Part shown: positions 61,335 through 64,000 of the stretch, piece by piece
Numbering within the stretch: position 1 is the first letter of the stretch
Layout: every line of letters begins with the position of its first letter
Source: Variovorax boronicumulans
GTDB taxonomy: Bacteria > Pseudomonadota > Gammaproteobacteria > Burkholderiales > Burkholderiaceae_C
Direction: 5' to 3'
Assembly (NCBI RefSeq): GCF_029892485.1
Contig: NZ_JARXVG010000010.1
Coordinates: 62,001-126,000, forward strand
DNA: 64,000 nucleotides
Made by a program: the position numbers and the translations under genes
The notes under the pieces: model-generated
What the model was told of the DNA's origin: nothing
Seen by the model: only the letters and a program-made list of their open reading frames with translations
Databases searched by the model: none

Positions 61335-61976
61335 TCAGGCTTTTGCCGCCGCGAGTTGTTGCACAACTGCCACCGCTTCGCCTGCAAAGCCAAGGCCGAC
61401 GCGCGCGGGCGACGGCGTGAGCAGCGCCAGCACCCAGGCGATGACAAAGCCGCCGACGATGGCGCAGACCACCACCACCGCGGTGTACGCAATAGCCTTG
61501 TCGACCGGGCACTTCATCAGCACCGGCAGGCCCAGGTACAGCAGGTAGATGCCGTAGAGCGCAGCCACAGCGCCCAGTACCGACAGCGAGGGCAGCAGGC
61601 TGAAGATGCCGCCCACGAAGGCCGCGGTGCTCGAATAGGCCGAGAGCTTGAGCGCGCTGACCTGGCTCTTGCTGCCTTCGAAGGTCGGCGCCATCGCATC
61701 GATGATCAGAGCAAGCACGAACACCATGACCAGCGACAGCACGTAGCCCACGATCATGTTGGCGAGCCCGGAGACGATGGGCACGCGGAAGTTCACGCCG
61801 AATGCACCGAGACCCACGACCGACAGGCCGATGAAGCTCGCCACCGCCGGAATGAGCGCAAGGATCATCACGTAGTTCTTGTAGAGCGAAGCGGCATCGG
61901 CCGGCTCCGCATCGATCACGGGCCATGTGGCCTTGGGGCGAAGCAGGATGTCCTGCACACGTTGAACCAGGTTCAT
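61335..61976 (-). CDS. Yip1-family membrane protein
   Basis: A 213-residue inner-membrane protein that begins MNLVQRVQDILLRPKATWPVI, the usual start of bacterial Yip1-domain proteins, and has about five helices: VMILALIPAVASFIGLSVVG, VSGLANMIVGYVLSLVMVFVLALII in part, AFVGGIFSLLPSLSVLGAVAALYGIYLLYLG in part, and AVVVVCAIVGGFVIAWVLALL. The bacterial role is unknown; eukaryotic Yip1 works in membrane trafficking. ATG at 61976 has GAGGA six bases upstream. It precedes the histidine phosphatase gene. Confidence 0.9.
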   Translation of the reverse strand: MNLVQRVQDILLRPKATWPVIDAEPADAASLYKNYVMILALIPAVASFIGLSVVGLGAFGVNFRVPIVSGLANMIVGYVLSLVMVFVLALIIDAMAPTFEGSKSQVSALKLSAYSSTAAFVGGIFSLLPSLSVLGAVAALYGIYLLYLGLPVLMKCPVDKAIAYTAVVVVCAIVGGFVIAWVLALLTPSPARVGLGFAGEAVAVVQQLAAAKA

Positions 61977-62076
61977 TTGTTGTCCTCGACATGAAGCTCG
62001 AATGCGCGCGCGGGGTGCGTCGCGCAGCGCCGGAAAGTATGTAGCGCAAGCCCCGCAATGGCTGCTGGCCATGAAG

Positions 62077-62112
62077 CCTATGCCGTTACCTATACCCGTA
62101 CCTATGCCGTTA
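62077..62112. repeat. Three 12-bp tandem units upstream of the hydrolase gene
   Basis: CCTATGCCGTTA, CCTATACCCGTA and CCTATGCCGTTA lie head to tail at 62077-62112; the first and third are identical and the middle differs at three positions. They end 33 bases before the hydrolase ATG, so they lie in its leader or promoter. Confidence 0.85.
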
Positions 62113-62145
62113 TGCCGGCTTGCCGCCATCGCGCAGAATCGCCCC

Positions 62146-62856
62146 ATGCCCCACCTCGTTCTACTGCCCGGCCTCGCCTGCGACGAGCGCCTCTGGGAGG
62201 CCCAGCGGCCTGCCCTTCCCTCCGCCTTCGATGCCCGCGTGAGCGACGTCCAGAGGCGCAACGACACCATCGAAGCCATGGCCGCGGCCGTGCTGCGCGA
62301 GCATGCGGGGCCATTGGTGCTCTGCGGCGCGTCGATGGGCGGCATGGTCGCCATGGAAGCGGCCCGCCAGGCGCCCGAACGCATCGCCGGGCTCGCCCTG
62401 CTCGGCACCAGCGCGCGGCCCGAAACGCCCGAGATGTTCACGTTGCGCGAAGGCGCCATCGAACTCTTCGAACGCGGCGAGGCGCGCGACGTGATCGAGG
62501 CGAATGTCTATTTCGCCTTTCATCCCACGCAGGCCGACGACCCGGCGCTGGTGCAGCGCTATCTGGACATCGTGCTGGATGCCGGCACGGCCCAGCTCAT
62601 CGCCCAGAACCGCGCGGTGATGCGGCGCCCTGACGCGCGCACTCACCTCGCTTCGCTGCGCGCGCCGGTGCTGCTGATGTGCGGCGACGACGACAAGCTC
62701 GCGCCGCCCGAGCACACGCGCGAGATGGCGGCACTGCTGCCGCAGGCCGAGGTGGTGTGGGTGCCGCAGTGCGGCCACATGCTGACGATGGAAAAGCCTG
62801 AATTCGTCAACGCGGCGTTGAACGCCTGGCTGGCGAAGACGTTTCCGTCGGCCTGA
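62146..62856 (+). CDS. Alpha/beta hydrolase
   Basis: A 236-residue alpha/beta hydrolase of the small BioH/PcaD-like type. LVLLPGLACDERLW forms the oxyanion region, nucleophile Ser sits in CGASMGGMVAME, acid in CGDDDKLAPP, and His in PQCGHMLTMEKP. It has no signal peptide. ATG at 62146 is chosen from homology; the frame is open upstream through the tandem repeats, which would add a Pro-rich stretch not normal for the family. The substrate is unknown. It stands divergent from the Yip1-type gene. Confidence 0.9.
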   Translation: MPHLVLLPGLACDERLWEAQRPALPSAFDARVSDVQRRNDTIEAMAAAVLREHAGPLVLCGASMGGMVAMEAARQAPERIAGLALLGTSARPETPEMFTLREGAIELFERGEARDVIEANVYFAFHPTQADDPALVQRYLDIVLDAGTAQLIAQNRAVMRRPDARTHLASLRAPVLLMCGDDDKLAPPEHTREMAALLPQAEVVWVPQCGHMLTMEKPEFVNAALNAWLAKTFPSA

Positions 62857-62870
62857 AGAAGCTCGGTGCC

Positions 62871-63542
62871 TCAGTGCAGCTGGCCGCCGGTCTCGGCCAC
62901 GTCCTGCTGCACCGTGAGCGCAGTGGCGACTGCGATGCGCAGCGCCTCGGTCATCGTGGCCAGCGACATGCTCGGCGCACCCGGAAAACGCGCCGCCTGC
63001 TCAGGCAGGTACGGAATGTGGATGAACCCACCGCGCAAGCCCGGCACCGGGTGCGTCGCGATGCGGTGCATCAGCCCGTAGAAGATGTGGTTGCACACGA
63101 AGGTGCCCGCGCTGTTCGACACGGAAGACGGAATGCCCGCGGCGCGCAGGTCGCGCACCATGGCCTTGATCGGCAGCGTCGAGAAATACGCGGCCGGGGC
63201 ACCAGGCACCACCGGCAGGTCGATCGGCTGGTGACCCGCGTTGTCGGCGATGCGCCCGTCGTCGATGTTGATGGCGATGCGCTCGGGCGTGATCTCCGAG
63301 CGGCCGCCGGCCTGGCCGACGCAGAGCACCAGTTGCGGCTTCAGCTCGTCGATAGCGCTTGTCAGCGCATCGATGGCGTCGCCGAAAACGCATGGCACTT
63401 GCCGGGCGTGCACCGTGGCACGGCCGACCTTCCAGCCGTCGAGTGCGCGCACCGCTTCCCATGAGGGGTTGATGGCTTCGCGGTCGAACGGGTCGAAACC
63501 GGTCAGCAGAACGCTCGCAGCTTGCGCTTGTGCCTTGGCCAT
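62871..63542 (-). CDS. pcp: Pyroglutamyl-peptidase I
   Basis: A 223-residue Cys peptidase of family C15 that releases pyroglutamate from peptide N-termini. Visible: LLTGFDPFDREAINPSWEAVRALDGW in part, catalytic Glu in SEITPERIAIN, Cys in NSAGTFVCNHIFYGLMH, and His in the later PGLRGGFIHIPYLPEQ. Length is normal for the family. ATG at 63542 is seven bases after the stop of pxpA, so both are co-transcribed; Pcp frees 5-oxoproline and Pxp opens it to glutamate. Confidence 0.95.
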   Translation of the reverse strand: MAKAQAQAASVLLTGFDPFDREAINPSWEAVRALDGWKVGRATVHARQVPCVFGDAIDALTSAIDELKPQLVLCVGQAGGRSEITPERIAINIDDGRIADNAGHQPIDLPVVPGAPAAYFSTLPIKAMVRDLRAAGIPSSVSNSAGTFVCNHIFYGLMHRIATHPVPGLRGGFIHIPYLPEQAARFPGAPSMSLATMTEALRIAVATALTVQQDVAETGGQLH

Positions 63543-63549
63543 GCCGCGC

Positions 63550-64000
63550 TCAGGCCGTTGCGCGGACGGCGATGCCCTCGGCCTGCAGCCGCTCGCGGAT
63601 GCGGCGCGCAAAGGCCAGCGCATGCGCGCCGTCGCCGTGCAGGCACACGGTCTGCGCGTTGACGGCCACGGTGCTGCCGTCGATGGCGGTCACCTGGTGG
63701 TCACGCACCAGCGAGAGGGTCTGCGCGATCGATTGCTCCTCGCTCTCGATCAGCGCACCGGGTTGGCTGCGGGGCACGAGGCTTCCGTCGGGCATGTAGC
63801 CGCGGTCGGCGAACACTTCTTCCACGGGCGTGAGGCCGGCGCGGCGCGCGGCGTCGATCATGTTGCTGCCCGCGAGGCCGAAGAACCTGAGCGAGGGGTC
63901 GAAGCGGCGCACCGCCTCGCAGAGTGCATCGGCGAGTTCGGGCTCCTTCACCGCCTGGTTGTAGAGCTGGCCGTGCGCCTTCACGTGCGAAAGCTTTCCA
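63550..64000 (-). CDS. pxpA: 5-oxoprolinase subunit A, LamB/YcsF family (N-terminus outside window)
   Basis: The C-terminal 150 residues of a LamB/YcsF protein, open to the right edge. The phrase GKLSHVKAHGQLYNQA is the family's conserved VKPHG(A)LYN motif with Ala for Pro; EVFADRGYMPDGSLVPRSQPGALI in part and VCLHGDGAHALAFARRIRERL are also standard. With PxpB and PxpC, presumably encoded to the right, it forms the ATP-dependent bacterial 5-oxoprolinase. It precedes pcp on the same strand by seven bases. Confidence 0.93.
   Translation of the reverse strand, partial: GKLSHVKAHGQLYNQAVKEPELADALCEAVRRFDPSLRFFGLAGSNMIDAARRAGLTPVEEVFADRGYMPDGSLVPRSQPGALIESEEQSIAQTLSLVRDHQVTAIDGSTVAVNAQTVCLHGDGAHALAFARRIRERLQAEGIAVRATA

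Overview
The window looks like a chromosomal segment of a GC-rich betaproteobacterium of the order Burkholderiales, most likely Comamonadaceae and close to Variovorax. Pointers are the lolB-ispE-tRNA-Gln-prs-rplY-pth run, the nadK-recN-rapZ cluster divergent from hrcA, and the many peptide-type ABC transporter, LysR and hydrolase genes. This assignment rests on gene content and protein resemblance only; no database search was run. No phage, insertion sequence or CRISPR array was seen.

Layout. 1-7.5 kb: the end of a GntR regulator, a basic-tailed HU protein, an RsbQ-like hydrolase paired with a PAS histidine kinase and a lone receiver, a MarR regulator beside a tannase/feruloyl-esterase lipoprotein, and a small HTH repressor. 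7.5-24 kb: four large or small exported proteins on the minus strand (202, 964, 2410 and 1779 residues) built from DUF11-like, SdrD/Cna-like, invasin-like and prealbumin-like domains; the 2410-residue member ends in a predicted outer-membrane beta-barrel. This is the most unusual part of the window. 24-32 kb: a LysR gene, tRNA-Arg(ACG), a 59-residue membrane peptide, a small-heat-shock-protein operon behind a sigma-32-like promoter, a candidate small RNA, two membrane proteins with PH-like parts, a membrane protein with two SMI1/KNR4 domains, and tRNA-Ile2(CAU). 31.5-46.7 kb: housekeeping genes for stress control, NAD kinase, DNA repair (recN, mutY, mutM), a dynamin-like GTPase, lipoprotein sorting, isoprenoid and PRPP synthesis, and translation. 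47-56 kb: a complete peptide-type ABC importer with two tandem paralogous binding proteins and an amidase, then a YitT-type membrane protein. 56-64 kb: a LysR-tautomerase divergent pair, a TPR protein, an exported N-acyl-D-amino-acid deacylase, a histidine phosphatase, a Yip1-type membrane protein, an alpha/beta hydrolase, and pyroglutamyl-peptidase next to the end of 5-oxoprolinase subunit A.

How genes work together. nadK, recN and rapZ are read as one unit, joined by a 29-codon bridging frame that carries a REP-like hairpin. The three secreted partners and the barrel protein of the 7.5-24 kb block share domain modules, and the last two genes overlap by ATGA, so they probably form one cell-surface assembly. 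The ABC importer and its amidase probably take up and cleave amides or peptides. Pyroglutamyl-peptidase and PxpA act in consecutive steps of pyroglutamate recycling. The MarR gene, a palindrome in the tannase promoter and the tannase gene form a likely aromatic-ester response unit.
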